This document shows, one piece after another, positions 1 through 9,951 of a DNA stretch of 64,000 nt; position 1 is the stretch's first letter; the number at the start of each line of letters is the position of its first letter. Position numbers and translations under genes: made by a program. The stretch is from Acidimicrobiaceae bacterium (lineage in GTDB: Bacteria > Actinomycetota > Acidimicrobiia > Acidimicrobiales > RAAP-2), in contig PKWW01000022.1 in the NCBI GenBank assembly GCA_003132165.1, forward strand, positions 76,134 to 140,133. The letters run 5' to 3'. Below the pieces are notes generated by a model that was not told the origin of the DNA, searched no databases, and saw only the letters and a list, made by a program, of their open reading frames with translations.

Positions 1-106
1 GCCGGCCCGCGCGACTATTTTCTGATATGGCGAAATCCGGACAGGGACTGCAAATTGTGACCTGAGGCCCTAGTGGGCATTGCGAAAATGGGTTCATGCT
101 TGGTAG

Positions 107-499
107 ATGACAGAGCCATCGACAGCGCGGGCCTCTGGGGCGATCGAGCGTGAGACCTGCCTCGATCTACTGGGGGCGGCCGTGCTGGCTCGAGTCGTAA
201 TTTCCGTGAAAAGTCTGCCCGTTGCGCTTCCAGCGCGGATTTCGCTGGTCGATCGGGACCATATCCTGCTCGCGAGCTCGGACCCCGCGATCGCACGAGC
301 CGCCAATCGAAGCGACGTGCTGTCGATCCAGATTGACGGAATCGACGTCGATGGCAGCACCTGGTCGGTCATGGCGTCAGGGATCGCGGCGGCGGCCCCG
401 GGCGACGAGCCCGTCAGTGACCTCCTGCGTAAGTCGCTCGACCAGGGCGCCTCGCTCGTGACCATCCCCTTGTCAGTCGTCGTCGGACAGCACGGATAG
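107..499 (+). CDS. Pyridoxamine 5'-phosphate oxidase-like (split-barrel) family protein
   Basis: 130-aa ORF; pattern ECLDLLGAA..ARVVIS...LPVALPA..SLVD...ILLAS...VLSIQIDGIDVDGSTWSVMASGIA resembles small actinobacterial PNPOx-like proteins. Confidence 0.7.
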   Translation: MTEPSTARASGAIERETCLDLLGAAVLARVVISVKSLPVALPARISLVDRDHILLASSDPAIARAANRSDVLSIQIDGIDVDGSTWSVMASGIAAAAPGDEPVSDLLRKSLDQGASLVTIPLSVVVGQHG

Positions 500-538
500 C
501 CAATTCGCGCAACGGCCTCGTGTGAGAGGCTGTTTAGA

Positions 539-1675
539 ATGGCGTTCCACAGGATTCAAGATCCCGACCGGCTCCACGCGCTCATTGACGCAATCCTGCT
601 CATCGAGACCGACGCCAACCTCTCCACACTGCTGAGCCGCATCGTCGAGACCGCCACCAAGCTCGTCGGGGCGCGCTACGGCGCGCTCGGGGTGCTCGCG
701 AGCGACCGTGAGACACTCTCGCGCTTCGTCACCTTTGGTCTCAACCACGATCAGGAGACCGCTATCGGGGACCGCCCGCACGGCAAGGGCGTGCTCGGTG
801 AGACGATCCGGCTCGCCCACGCGCTTCGCATCGACGATCTCTCTTCCCACTCGAGCTCGGTGGGTTTTCCCGCGAACCACCCGAAGATGGAGAGGTTCCT
901 CGGCGTACCGGTCATCACCGGCAACGGTCGAATCTACGGCAACCTCTACCTCACCGATCCGGTGTCGGGCGACGAGTTCTCCGAATCCGACCAGCACCTC
1001 GTCGAGGCGTTCGGTCGCGCGGCGGGGATCGTCATCGACCAGGCACTGCTGCGCAGCCACATGCGCGAACTCACTCTGACCGAAGAACGCGAACGCCTCG
1101 CACGCGACCTGCACGACACGGTCGTGCAACGCCTGTTCGGCGTAGGGCTCGCGTTGCAGATGACGCTCTCGGGCACGATCGAGGACTCGGTGCGCGAGCG
1201 CATCAACAAATCACTCGACGAGCTCGACGAGACCATCCGCGAAATCCGTACGACGATCTTCGAGATCGATCAGGAGCACCCGGGTAGCGAATCGATGCGC
1301 GCTCGGATCATGGTCCTGATCGACGAGGTCCGCACGCGTCTCGGTGTCGACGTCCAGTTGAAGATGGAGCCCGAACTCGAGTTTGAGATTGGACCGCACT
1401 GCGCCCAACACGCCCTGCAGGCCCTACGCGAGATCCTCTCCAACATCGTTCGTCACTCGGAGGCGAGCGTCGTGCACGTAAAGGTGGACGTGCGCGACAA
1501 ATTGCTGGTGCTGTCGGTGGCGGACAACGGCGTGGGTTTCGTGTCGGCGACCGGTGCCGGGCGCGGTCTGCGTAATCTGGACTCCAGGGCCCGCGAGCTC
1601 GGCGGTGAGTGTGAGATCATCTCCGAGATAGGTCGTGGCACACTTGTACGATGGACCGCCAACCGATTGGACTGA
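539..1675 (+). CDS. GAF-domain sensor histidine kinase, DevS/DosS-like (HisKA_3 / NarL-type)
   Basis: GAF segment ARYGALGVL...GVLGETIR...SVGFPANHPKMERFLGVPV...GNLYLTD; H-box RDLHDTVVQRLFGVGLALQ; HATPase DNGVGF. Confidence 0.88.
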   Translation: MAFHRIQDPDRLHALIDAILLIETDANLSTLLSRIVETATKLVGARYGALGVLASDRETLSRFVTFGLNHDQETAIGDRPHGKGVLGETIRLAHALRIDDLSSHSSSVGFPANHPKMERFLGVPVITGNGRIYGNLYLTDPVSGDEFSESDQHLVEAFGRAAGIVIDQALLRSHMRELTLTEERERLARDLHDTVVQRLFGVGLALQMTLSGTIEDSVRERINKSLDELDETIREIRTTIFEIDQEHPGSESMRARIMVLIDEVRTRLGVDVQLKMEPELEFEIGPHCAQHALQALREILSNIVRHSEASVVHVKVDVRDKLLVLSVADNGVGFVSATGAGRGLRNLDSRARELGGECEIISEIGRGTLVRWTANRLD

Positions 1676-1676
1676 C

Positions 1677-2321
1677 GTGATTCGACTTCTGCTTGTTGAT
1701 GACCACGAGATCGTGCGTCGCGGACTACGCGAACTGCTCGAAGCGAACGACGACATCCAGGTCGTCGCCGAGGCGGGCTCGGTCAACGAAGCCCTGGCGA
1801 TCAGCCTCGACGACATCGACGTCGCCGTGCTCGACGTGCGCCTGCCCGACGGCAGTGGCGTCGATCTGTGCCGCCTGCTGCACGAGCAGCGCGCCGACCT
1901 CGCGTGCCTCATGCTGACGTCGTTCGCCGACAACGAGGCGCTGAACGCCTCCATGCTCGCCGGCGCGCGCGGCTACGTGTTGAAGAACGTGCGCGGCGAC
2001 GACCTCGTGAACTCGATCCGTCGAGTCGCGAACGGCGAGATGCTCATGACCGACGAGCAATTGGAGCGCGCGCGCGAGCGCCTGCGCCGCCAGATCACTG
2101 AGGACATCCGCCTCGAGAGCCTGAGCGGCCAGGAGCGCAAGATCCTCGAGTTGTTGAGCGAGGGCCTGAGCAACCGCGAGATTGCCGACGTCATGTTCCT
2201 CGCCGAGAAGACCGTGAAGAACTACGTGTCGAACCTGCTCGCGAAGTTGGGTTTCCAGCGAAGGACCGAAGCGGCGCTGTTCGCACAGCGTCAGTTCGAC
2301 CGGAGCCACCCCGACGCTTAA
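1677..2321 (+). CDS. LuxR-family response regulator, DevR/DosR-like
   Basis: GTG start VIRLLLVDDHEIVRRG just after the kinase stop; HTH LSEGLSNREIADVMFLAEKTVKNYVSNLLAKLGFQRRTEAA. Confidence 0.88.
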   Translation: MIRLLLVDDHEIVRRGLRELLEANDDIQVVAEAGSVNEALAISLDDIDVAVLDVRLPDGSGVDLCRLLHEQRADLACLMLTSFADNEALNASMLAGARGYVLKNVRGDDLVNSIRRVANGEMLMTDEQLERARERLRRQITEDIRLESLSGQERKILELLSEGLSNREIADVMFLAEKTVKNYVSNLLAKLGFQRRTEAALFAQRQFDRSHPDA

Positions 2322-3058
2322 GCCAGGGTGAAAACCTCGGGTCCATTGTCGGTGACGGCGATGGTGTGCTCGAAGTGCGCTGAGAGAGAACCGTCAGCGG
2401 TCATCACCGACCAGCCGTCGTCGAGCTCGTAGGTCTCGGGTCCTCCGGCGTTCACCATGGGCTCGATCGCGAAGACCATGCCCTCTTTCAGGGTCGGACC
2501 TGGCGTGCCCGGCCAGTAATTAGGTACCTGGGGGCTCTCGTGCATCGCGGTGCCGATGGCGTGGCCCACGTACTCGCGCACGACGGAGAACCCGGCAGCC
2601 TCGGCGACGTTCTGCACGGCCCGCCCCACTTCGTGGAGGCGATTGCCCTTCACCAGTTGGTCGATGCCCGCCCACAGGGAGCGCTCGGTGACCTCGATGA
2701 GGCGTCGTGCCACGTCGCTGATCTCCCCCACGCCCGCGGTGTACGCGGCGTCACCGTGGTAACCCTCGATGATCGCGCCGCAGTCGATCGAGATGATGTC
2801 GCCCTCTTTCAGTGCGTAGTCGCCGGGGATCCCGTGGACGATCATGTTGTTCGGGCTCGTGCAGATCACGGCCGGGAAGCCGTGATAGTTGAGGAAGTTC
2901 GACCGCGCGCCGCGCTTGGCGATGACGTCGGAGGCGATCTCGTTCAACTGCATCGTGGTTATGCCCGGACGGATGGCGGCGCGCGTCGCTTCGTGCATCT
3001 CGGCGACGACCTTGCCGGCCTTACGCATCTTGTTCAGCTCGTCCGCCGAACGCCTCAC
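2318..3058 (-). CDS. map: Type I methionine aminopeptidase
   Basis: VRRSADELNKMRKAGKVVAEMHEATRAAIRPGITT..., YHGDAAYT, GHAIGTAMHE, EP motif; GTG start overlaps the adk stop (GTGA); the longer ORF N-terminus in the track is antisense/out-of-gene. Confidence 0.93.
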   Translation of the reverse strand: MRRSADELNKMRKAGKVVAEMHEATRAAIRPGITTMQLNEIASDVIAKRGARSNFLNYHGFPAVICTSPNNMIVHGIPGDYALKEGDIISIDCGAIIEGYHGDAAYTAGVGEISDVARRLIEVTERSLWAGIDQLVKGNRLHEVGRAVQNVAEAAGFSVVREYVGHAIGTAMHESPQVPNYWPGTPGPTLKEGMVFAIEPMVNAGGPETYELDDGWSVMTADGSLSAHFEHTIAVTDNGPEVFTLA

Positions 3059-3714
3059 GCGAGACCTCGTTGAGCCACGACGGCCTTGATGGCTGCGGTG
3101 ACGTCGTCGGGGCTCTCGGCGCCGTCGACGGTGACGAGCAGGCCGCGCTTCTCGTAGAAGGCGAGCAGGGGCTCGGTGTCGCGCTCGTAACTCTCGAGGC
3201 GCTTGCGAATCGCGTCGGGCTTGTCGTCGTTGCGCTGGATGACGTCGCCGCCACAGTTCGCGCAAGTGCCCGATATGGCTTCGACGTCGGAGTCGCTGTA
3301 GATCGCGCCGCACTCCTGGCAGACGCGACGCGCCGAGAGACGCCGGGTCACCAGTTCGATCGGGACGTCAAGGTTGATGCAGAGCTTGATGCCGTCCTCG
3401 CCGAGCAGTGCCTCGAGCGCCTCGGCCTGGGCCAGCGTGCGCGGGAAGCCGTCGAGTAACGCGCCGTTCTTCGCGTCGGGCTCTTTGAAGCGCTCGTCGA
3501 CGAGTTGGATAACGAGTTCGTCCGAAACGAGTGCGCCCGAGTCCATGACGCTCGCGACCTCGCGGCCGAGCGGGGATCCCGCCTTCACCGCGGCGCGAAG
3601 GATGTCACCGGTCGACACGTGGGGAATCGCGTAGGTCTCGGCGAGGCGCTTGCACTGCGTGCCCTTACCCGCGCCCTGCTTTCCCAACACCACGAGGTTC
3701 AAACGTGCAGCCAT
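3055..3714 (-). CDS. adk: Adenylate kinase with four-Cys zinc lid
   Basis: GKQGAGKGTQCKRLAE P-loop; DGFPRT; lid CQECG...CANCGG. Confidence 0.96.
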   Translation of the reverse strand: MAARLNLVVLGKQGAGKGTQCKRLAETYAIPHVSTGDILRAAVKAGSPLGREVASVMDSGALVSDELVIQLVDERFKEPDAKNGALLDGFPRTLAQAEALEALLGEDGIKLCINLDVPIELVTRRLSARRVCQECGAIYSDSDVEAISGTCANCGGDVIQRNDDKPDAIRKRLESYERDTEPLLAFYEKRGLLVTVDGAESPDDVTAAIKAVVAQRGLA

Positions 3715-3716
3715 GG

Positions 3717-5006
3717 CTAGCGCTTCAGGAAGCCTTCGTAGTTACGCATCATGAGTTGGCTGTCGATCTGACGCATCGTCTCGAGGGCGACACCCACGGC
3801 GATCAGCAGCGTCGTACCGTAGTACGGGAACTTGTTGATGTTCCACAACGCCATGAGTACGCTCGGTATCACCGCGACCGACGCGAGGAACAACGCGCCG
3901 ACGACGGTGAGACGACTGAGCATCTTGGCGAAGTACTTCTCGGTGGGCATGCCCGGACGGATACCCGGGACGAACCCACCCTGCTGGCGAAGCATCTCGG
4001 CCTGCTGGTGCGGTTCGAAGGCGATGTAGACGTAGAAGAACGTGAACGCGAGGATGAGCAGGAAGTCCGAACCAATGTAGAAGAAGCTGGTCGGGTGCAG
4101 CGACGAGTTCACGAAGTTCTGGAAACCGGTCCAGGGCACGATGTTCGACAAGAGCACCGGGATGTAGAGCACCGAGCTGGCGAAGATGATCGGGATAACG
4201 CCCGACTGGTTGACCTTCAAGGGGATGTACGTCGAGTTACCACCCATCTCCTTGCGCCCGACGACGCGTCGCGCGAAGGTCACCGGAATTCGCCGCTGGC
4301 CGTTGTCCATGAAGACAATGAACACCAGCAACGCGATCGACACGGCGAGGATGACGAAGAACTTTCCGGGTCCGCCTTCGCTCCAGACGGCCTTGCCGCC
4401 CGACGGCATGCCCGCGACGACGTTCGCGAAGATCAAGAGGCTCATGCCCTGTCCGATGCCGCGCTGGGTGATGAGCTCGGCGAGCCACATGACGAACGCG
4501 GTGCCCGCGGTCATGATGGCGACCATGAACAGGCCCATCCAGATATTGAACTTCGGGATCAGGTCGATGTTGAAGCCGAGCAGCGCCTGGTCGTGACCGT
4601 GGAAGGCGTAGATCAGACCGGTCGACTGCAGCAGCGCGAGTCCAATGGTCAGGTAGCGCGTGGTCTGGGTGATGCGCTTCTGGCCCACCGCACCCTGGTC
4701 ACGCCATTCGGCGAGCTTGGGAATGACGGTCGTGAGCAGTTGGATCACGATGGAGCTCGTGATGTAGGGCATGACACCGAGACCGAAGACGGCGAGGCGC
4801 GTAAGCGCGCCTCCCGAGAACAGGTTCAAGAAGCCGAGGACACCACTCGCGCCAGCCTTGGACTGGAGCAACTGGACCTGCGACCAACTCACGCCAGGGA
4901 TGGGCAGGTTCGCGCCGAGCTGGTAGAGGCAGATGATGCCGATCGTGAACAGGACCTTGTTGCGAAGGTCCGGTACACGAAAGATGTTCCCGAGTCGCCT
5001 GAGCAT
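3717..5006 (-). CDS. secY: Preprotein translocase subunit SecY
   Basis: 10-TM protein, GGxLTRLAVFGLGVMPYITSSIVIQLL; position after rplO. Confidence 0.97.
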   Translation of the reverse strand: MLRRLGNIFRVPDLRNKVLFTIGIICLYQLGANLPIPGVSWSQVQLLQSKAGASGVLGFLNLFSGGALTRLAVFGLGVMPYITSSIVIQLLTTVIPKLAEWRDQGAVGQKRITQTTRYLTIGLALLQSTGLIYAFHGHDQALLGFNIDLIPKFNIWMGLFMVAIMTAGTAFVMWLAELITQRGIGQGMSLLIFANVVAGMPSGGKAVWSEGGPGKFFVILAVSIALLVFIVFMDNGQRRIPVTFARRVVGRKEMGGNSTYIPLKVNQSGVIPIIFASSVLYIPVLLSNIVPWTGFQNFVNSSLHPTSFFYIGSDFLLILAFTFFYVYIAFEPHQQAEMLRQQGGFVPGIRPGMPTEKYFAKMLSRLTVVGALFLASVAVIPSVLMALWNINKFPYYGTTLLIAVGVALETMRQIDSQLMMRNYEGFLKR

Positions 5007-5015
5007 TGGGGCCCC

Positions 5016-5501
5016 TTAGCGGTTCTGGTGTTGGTTGCCCGACGCAGGAGGACGGACGCTGAACGGCAGGTCAATCTCGGTCGTCGTGCCGCCGGCGCCT
5101 TCGATGGCGGCCTTCGCCGACGCCGAGAAGCCGTGGGCCGAGACGTTGAGCGCGGTCGTCAACGTGCCACGTCCGAGGACCTTCACGAGGTCCTTCTTGC
5201 GGGCGAGTCCGCGAGCGACGAGCACGTCGGGGTTGATGTCGGTGACGCCCAACATCACGAGTGCGTCGAGGTTCACGGGGGTGTACTCCACGCGGAACGG
5301 GTTGGTGAAACCCTTCAGCTTCGGGATGCGCTGCAGGAGTGGCAACTGGCCACCTTCGAAACCGGCGGGAATCTGTCGGCGCGCCTTCTGACCCTTGGTA
5401 CCACGGCCGGCAGTCTTGCCGCCCTTGCCACCAATGCCACGACCGACGATCTTCTTGCGTTTCCTCGAGCCTTCGGGCGATTTGAGATCGTGCAACTTCA
5501 T
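5016..5501 (-). CDS. rplO: 50S ribosomal protein L15
   Basis: MKLHDLKSPEGSRKRKKIVGRGIGGKGGKTAGRGTKGQKAR. Confidence 0.97.
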   Translation of the reverse strand: MKLHDLKSPEGSRKRKKIVGRGIGGKGGKTAGRGTKGQKARRQIPAGFEGGQLPLLQRIPKLKGFTNPFRVEYTPVNLDALVMLGVTDINPDVLVARGLARKKDLVKVLGRGTLTTALNVSAHGFSASAKAAIEGAGGTTTEIDLPFSVRPPASGNQHQNR

Positions 5502-5683
5502 TAGTTGACCTCTTCTACTTTGATCAGGTGCGGCACGCGGGCGATCATCCCGTGAATCTCAGGACGGTCGGGCAACACGTTGGACTGGCCGATGCCACGA
5601 AGTCCGAGCGCGCGAAGGGTTCCGCGGTGCTTGGGCTTGGTCGCGATCGACGAGCGGATTTGGGTGACTTTCAGCTGAGCCAT
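5501..5683 (-). CDS. rpmD: 50S ribosomal protein L30
   Basis: 60 aa, LKVTQIRSSIATKPKHRGTLRALGLRGIG. Confidence 0.95.
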   Translation of the reverse strand: MAQLKVTQIRSSIATKPKHRGTLRALGLRGIGQSNVLPDRPEIHGMIARVPHLIKVEEVN

Positions 5684-5686
5684 GAC

Positions 5687-6238
5687 TTAGCCCTCCGTCT
5701 TAAACAGGTCGCCCTCACGCTGGCGCTCGCGGTACGCGCGCAGTGTGCCTGAGGGAATGACGTGGTCGGCCGGCTTGTCGCGTGACGCCGCGATCTCTTC
5801 GGGACGACGCAACTGCTTCAGTCCTTCGATGGTGGCGTGGGCGACGTTGATGCCGTTAGATGATCCGAGTGACTTGGCGATGATGTCCTTCACGCCGGCC
5901 ATCTCGAGGATGGCGCGCGCAGCGCCACCGGCGATGACGCCGGTACCGGGAGCGGCGGGCTTCATCAACACGCGTCCGGCGCCCGAGGCGCCGAGAACGG
6001 GATAGATAATCGTCGTACCGGCAATCGGCACGTCGAAGAGGTTCTTGCGAGCTTCCTCGATGCCCTTCTGCACGGCGAGACCGGCTTCCTTGGCCTTGCC
6101 GTAGCCGAGGCCGACCTTGCCATTGCGGTCACCGATGACCATGAGCGCGGTGAACGAGAAACGACGTCCACCCTTCACGACCTTCGACACGCGGTTGACC
6201 TTGATCGTCCGCTCTTCATACTGCTCTAGGTCAGGCAT
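5687..6238 (-). CDS. rpsE: 30S ribosomal protein S5
   Basis: [36 protein letters not shown]. Confidence 0.97.
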   Translation of the reverse strand: MPDLEQYEERTIKVNRVSKVVKGGRRFSFTALMVIGDRNGKVGLGYGKAKEAGLAVQKGIEEARKNLFDVPIAGTTIIYPVLGASGAGRVLMKPAAPGTGVIAGGAARAILEMAGVKDIIAKSLGSSNGINVAHATIEGLKQLRRPEEIAASRDKPADHVIPSGTLRAYRERQREGDLFKTEG

Positions 6239-6595
6239 TTAGAACTCCAGTCCGGCGGCGCGCAGCTGGTCAGCAAACGCAGCAACGCGACCGTGGTAGT
6301 CAAAGCCGCCGCGGTCGAAGACCACGGTGGTGATGTTGGCGGCCTGGGCGCGCTGCGCGAGCAGTGCGGCCACGGCCTTGGCACCGTCGATGTTGCCACC
6401 GCTGGTGCCCTTGAGCGAAGCCTCCACCGACGAGGCGGCGGCGAGCGTGCGCCCGGCGACGTCATCGATGATCTGCGCCGAGATGTGCTTGTTCGTACGG
6501 CTCACGGCGACACGCGGACGCTCAGCCGTGCCCGAAAGGCGACGGCGGATGCGGTGGTGGCGACGCTGACGTAGTTCACGAGTTGTACGTGCCAT
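6239..6595 (-). CDS. rplR: 50S ribosomal protein L18
   Basis: [35 protein letters not shown]. Confidence 0.96.
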   Translation of the reverse strand: MARTTRELRQRRHHRIRRRLSGTAERPRVAVSRTNKHISAQIIDDVAGRTLAAASSVEASLKGTSGGNIDGAKAVAALLAQRAQAANITTVVFDRGGFDYHGRVAAFADQLRAAGLEF

Positions 6596-7134
6596 TACTT
6601 AGCAGCCTTTCCAGCCTTGCGCGCCACTCGTTCACCGAGGTAGCGCACGCCCTTGCCCTTGTAGGGCTCGGGCTTACGAAGCTTGCGGATAGACGCGGCC
6701 ACCTGGCCAACGACTTCCTTGTCGGCACCCTTGATGATCACGCGCGTCGGGGCCGGCACCTCGAAGGTGATGCCCGCGGGAGCGGTGAACTTGACGGGGT
6801 GCGAGAATCCAAGTGCGAGGTCCAGGGCGTCCGGACCAGCCGCGGCGGCGCGGTAGCCAACGCCGATGATCTCGAGCTCCTTGGTCCAGCCCGTCGTCAC
6901 GCCCGTCACCATGTTGGCGACGAGTGTGCGGGTCAGGCCGTGCAGCGAGCGGTACATGGTCTCGTCATTGATGCGGTCAACGGTGAGTACGTCGCCCTCT
7001 TGGCTGAGGGTGATGCCGTCGGGGATGATGCGGTCCATGGTTCCGTTGGGACCCTTCACCGTGACAACGCTGTCCGCCATCGCGACGGTGACCCCTGCGG
7101 GCACCGTGATGGGATTACGACCAATACGTGACAT
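6595..7134 (-). CDS. rplF: 50S ribosomal protein L6
   Basis: [17 protein letters not shown]..., [11 protein letters not shown]. Confidence 0.97.
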   Translation of the reverse strand: MSRIGRNPITVPAGVTVAMADSVVTVKGPNGTMDRIIPDGITLSQEGDVLTVDRINDETMYRSLHGLTRTLVANMVTGVTTGWTKELEIIGVGYRAAAAGPDALDLALGFSHPVKFTAPAGITFEVPAPTRVIIKGADKEVVGQVAASIRKLRKPEPYKGKGVRYLGERVARKAGKAAK

Positions 7135-7164
7135 CAGCGAACCTCCTGGGATAGAACGGGTCGG

Positions 7165-7569
7165 TTACCAGACATAACACAGCACCTCGCCGCCCAGCTT
7201 GGCCTTGCGGGCTTCGCGGTCGGTCATCAGGCCGTGGCTCGTCGAGACGACGGCGACGCCAACGCCGCCGAGCACCTTGGGCATCTGGTCAGACTTCTTG
7301 TAGATACGAAGACCCGGCTTGGACACGCGCTTGATACCGATAATGGTCTTCTTGCGATCCTCGGAGTACTTCAGGGTGATCTCCAGCTGCATATAAGGCT
7401 TTCCCTCGACCTTGGTCACGGTGAAGCCGGCGATGAAGCCTTCCCTCTCGAGAACCTTCGCGAGGTTCTCCTTCAGCTTGGAGCTGGGCATCTTGACGGT
7501 GTCAAACGCTGCGGCATTCGCGTTGCGAATGCGGGTCAGCATGTCGGCGATGGGGTCAGTCATTGTCAT
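7165..7569 (-). CDS. rpsH: 30S ribosomal protein S8
   Basis: [16 protein letters not shown]..., [25 protein letters not shown]. Confidence 0.97.
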   Translation of the reverse strand: MTMTDPIADMLTRIRNANAAAFDTVKMPSSKLKENLAKVLEREGFIAGFTVTKVEGKPYMQLEITLKYSEDRKKTIIGIKRVSKPGLRIYKKSDQMPKVLGGVGVAVVSTSHGLMTDREARKAKLGGEVLCYVW

Positions 7570-7579
7570 AGCTGTCCTC

Positions 7580-7765
7580 CTACCAACTTGCCTTGGTTAC
7601 GCCCGGGATCTCACCGGCGTGCACCATTTGGCGCAGGCAGATGCGGCACAGGCCGAACTTGCGGTACACCGAGCGAGGGCGGCCGCAACGCTCACAACGC
7701 GTGTAGGCACGCGTCGAGAACTTGGGGACCTGCTTCTGCTTGATTCGAAGAGCTTTCTTCGCCAT
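7580..7765 (-). CDS. rpsZ: 30S ribosomal protein S14 type Z (zinc-binding)
   Basis: 61 aa with [22 protein letters not shown]. Confidence 0.96.
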   Translation of the reverse strand: MAKKALRIKQKQVPKFSTRAYTRCERCGRPRSVYRKFGLCRICLRQMVHAGEIPGVTKASW

Positions 7766-7767
7766 GA

Positions 7768-8331
7768 CTATCGATTCTCCTGCTTGAAGGGGAAGCCGTA
7801 GGCGCGCAAGAATGCGCGTCCCTGCTCATCGGTCGCGGCCGTGGTGACAATGGTGATGTCAAAGCCACGGGGCGCGTCAATCTTGTCGTAGTCGATCTCG
7901 GGGAAGATCAACTGGTCGTTGATGCCAAACGTGTAGTTACCGTGGCCGTCGAACGAATTGGGCGAGAGTCCGCGGAAGTCGCGGATACGCGGGATCGCGA
8001 GGCTCAACAAACGGTCGAAGAACTCCCAGGCCCGGTCGCCGCGCAGCGTGACCTTGGTGCCAATGGGCTGCTCTTCACGAAGTTTGAAGCTCGCGATCGA
8101 CTTCTTCGCGCGCGTCACGATCGGCTTCTGGCCCGTGATGAGTTCGAGGTCGCGCTGGGCGCCCTCGAGTAGCGAGGCCTGCTGGGTAGCTTTACCGACG
8201 CCCGAGTTCAACACGATCTTCGTGAGACGTGGCACCTGCATGATGTTGTCGAGGCCGAGTTCTTCCTTGAGAGCCGGACGGATCTCCTGGTCGTAACGAA
8301 CCTTCAGACGTGGACGGGTCGTGGTGCTCAT
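7768..8331 (-). CDS. rplE: 50S ribosomal protein L5
   Basis: [34 protein letters not shown] start preferred to the longer ORF start at 8346. Confidence 0.96.
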   Translation of the reverse strand: MSTTTRPRLKVRYDQEIRPALKEELGLDNIMQVPRLTKIVLNSGVGKATQQASLLEGAQRDLELITGQKPIVTRAKKSIASFKLREEQPIGTKVTLRGDRAWEFFDRLLSLAIPRIRDFRGLSPNSFDGHGNYTFGINDQLIFPEIDYDKIDAPRGFDITIVTTAATDEQGRAFLRAYGFPFKQENR

Positions 8332-8633
8332 AGCGCCTCTCCACACTTACGGCAGACGCGTACCTTGGTACCTTCTGCGATCTTGTAGCCGACCTTGGCC
8401 GGGCCTTTGTGACCGTCACACCACAGGGCCACGTTGGACACGTGCAGGGGCATCAGTTTGTCGATGATGCCGGCCTGCATGGTCGAACCGGCCTGCTTGG
8501 TGTGGCGCTTGACGATGTTGAGGCCATCAAGGATCACCTTGTTGACCTGCGGCAGCGCCTCTTCGACCTTGGCGCGCTCTCCACGGAACTTGCCCGCGAG
8601 AACGAGCACGTCGTCACCCTTACGAATCTTCAT
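8328..8633 (-). CDS. rplX: 50S ribosomal protein L24
   Basis: [24 protein letters not shown]-terminal CDGHKG...CRKCGEAL. Confidence 0.96.
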   Translation of the reverse strand: MKIRKGDDVLVLAGKFRGERAKVEEALPQVNKVILDGLNIVKRHTKQAGSTMQAGIIDKLMPLHVSNVALWCDGHKGPAKVGYKIAEGTKVRVCRKCGEAL

Positions 8634-9001
8634 TACAGCACCTCCGGCGCCAGCGAAATAATGCGCATGAACTTCTTGTCGCGCAGCTCACGTCCGACCG
8701 GCCCGAAGATTCGGGTACCGCGGGGCTGCAACTGGTCGTTGATCAACACGGCGGCGTTCTCGTCGAACTTGATGTAGGAACCGTCGGGACGGCGCCTCTC
8801 CTTGGCGGTGCGAACAACGACGCAGCGAACCACGTCACCCTTCTTCACTGCGGCGCCCGGGATGGCGTCCTTCACCGTGGCGATGAAGACGTCACCGATC
8901 GAGGCGTAGCGACGACGCGATCCACCGAGCACGCGGATGCAAAGGACTACCTTCGCACCGCTGTTGTCAGCGACCTTGAGGCGGGACTCTTGCTGGATCA
9001 T
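8633..9001 (-). CDS. rplN: 50S ribosomal protein L14
   Basis: [28 protein letters not shown]. Confidence 0.98.
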   Translation of the reverse strand: MIQQESRLKVADNSGAKVVLCIRVLGGSRRRYASIGDVFIATVKDAIPGAAVKKGDVVRCVVVRTAKERRRPDGSYIKFDENAAVLINDQLQPRGTRIFGPVGRELRDKKFMRIISLAPEVL

Positions 9002-9276
9002 CGGGCACGCTCCACAATCTCGGTCAGGCGCCAGCGCTTGAGCTTGGACAGGGGACGGGTCTCTTGGACGCGTACCTTGTCGCCGATCTTGGCCTCGTTC
9101 TTCTCGTCGTGGACGTACAATTTCTTCGTACGCTGGACGGTCTTGTTGTAACGAGGGTGGCTTACCCGCTCGTTCACCGCAACCACCAACGTCGAAGCCA
9201 TCTTGTCCGAGACAACAATGCCCTCACGGACCTTGCGAGGATTCTCGCGGGTCGTGTCGTTCGTTGAGTCAGTCAT
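8998..9276 (-). CDS. rpsQ: 30S ribosomal protein S17
   Basis: [45 protein letters not shown]. Confidence 0.97.
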   Translation of the reverse strand: MTDSTNDTTRENPRKVREGIVVSDKMASTLVVAVNERVSHPRYNKTVQRTKKLYVHDEKNEAKIGDKVRVQETRPLSKLKRWRLTEIVERAR

Positions 9277-9278
9277 GA

Positions 9279-9512
9279 CTACTCACCTTCTCCTGCGGCC
9301 TCAGCGGCCGCGATCTCACGCTCGCGCAAGAACGTCGACAGGCGCGCGATGTCCCTGCGCACCTCGCCAAGTCGAGCCGAGTTGTCGAGCTGGCCGGTAG
9401 CCAGCTGGAAACGCAGATTGAACAGCTCACGACGAGCCTCGCCCAAACGCTCCACTAATTCATTGTCACCGAGGAGACGGAGCTCCGCGACGCGTTCTTT
9501 AGTCTTTGCCAT
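9279..9512 (-). CDS. rpmC: 50S ribosomal protein L29
   Basis: [40 protein letters not shown]. Confidence 0.95.
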   Translation of the reverse strand: MAKTKERVAELRLLGDNELVERLGEARRELFNLRFQLATGQLDNSARLGEVRRDIARLSTFLREREIAAAEAAGEGE

Positions 9513-9943
9513 TAGATGGTTACCTCCGGTGTGCCGTGGGTTCCAGGGCGAATGACGAACTTGGCCTTGATGGGCAACTTCTGGATGGCGCGCTCCATGG
9601 CGGCGCGGGCCAATGTCTCGTCGACACCACCGAGCTCGAACATGATGCGACCGGGCTTCACGACGGCAACCCAGAACTCGGGGTTGCCCTTGCCCGAACC
9701 CATGCGGGTCTCTGCGGGCTTCTGGGTAACGGGCTTGTCCGGGAAAATACGGATCCAGACCTTGCCACCACGCTTCACGTGACGGGTCATCGCGATACGT
9801 GCGGCTTCGATCTGACGGGCCGAGATCCAGCCGTTCTCCAACGCCTGGATACCGAAGTCACCGAAGGCCAACTCCACGCCGCCCTTGGCCATACCAGTCA
9901 TGCGGCCGCGGTGTTGCTTGCGGTGCTTTACCTTGCGGGGCAT
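9512..9943 (-). CDS. rplP: 50S ribosomal protein L16
   Basis: [22 protein letters not shown]... Confidence 0.97.
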   Translation of the reverse strand: MPRKVKHRKQHRGRMTGMAKGGVELAFGDFGIQALENGWISARQIEAARIAMTRHVKRGGKVWIRIFPDKPVTQKPAETRMGSGKGNPEFWVAVVKPGRIMFELGGVDETLARAAMERAIQKLPIKAKFVIRPGTHGTPEVTI

Positions 9944-9951
9944 CAACATGA

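Noticed and set aside
3705-5504. 599-aa plus-strand ORF opposite secY and rplO
   Set aside because: Composition artefact: antisense to unmistakable secY/rplO, Arg/Asp/His/Val-rich with no domain
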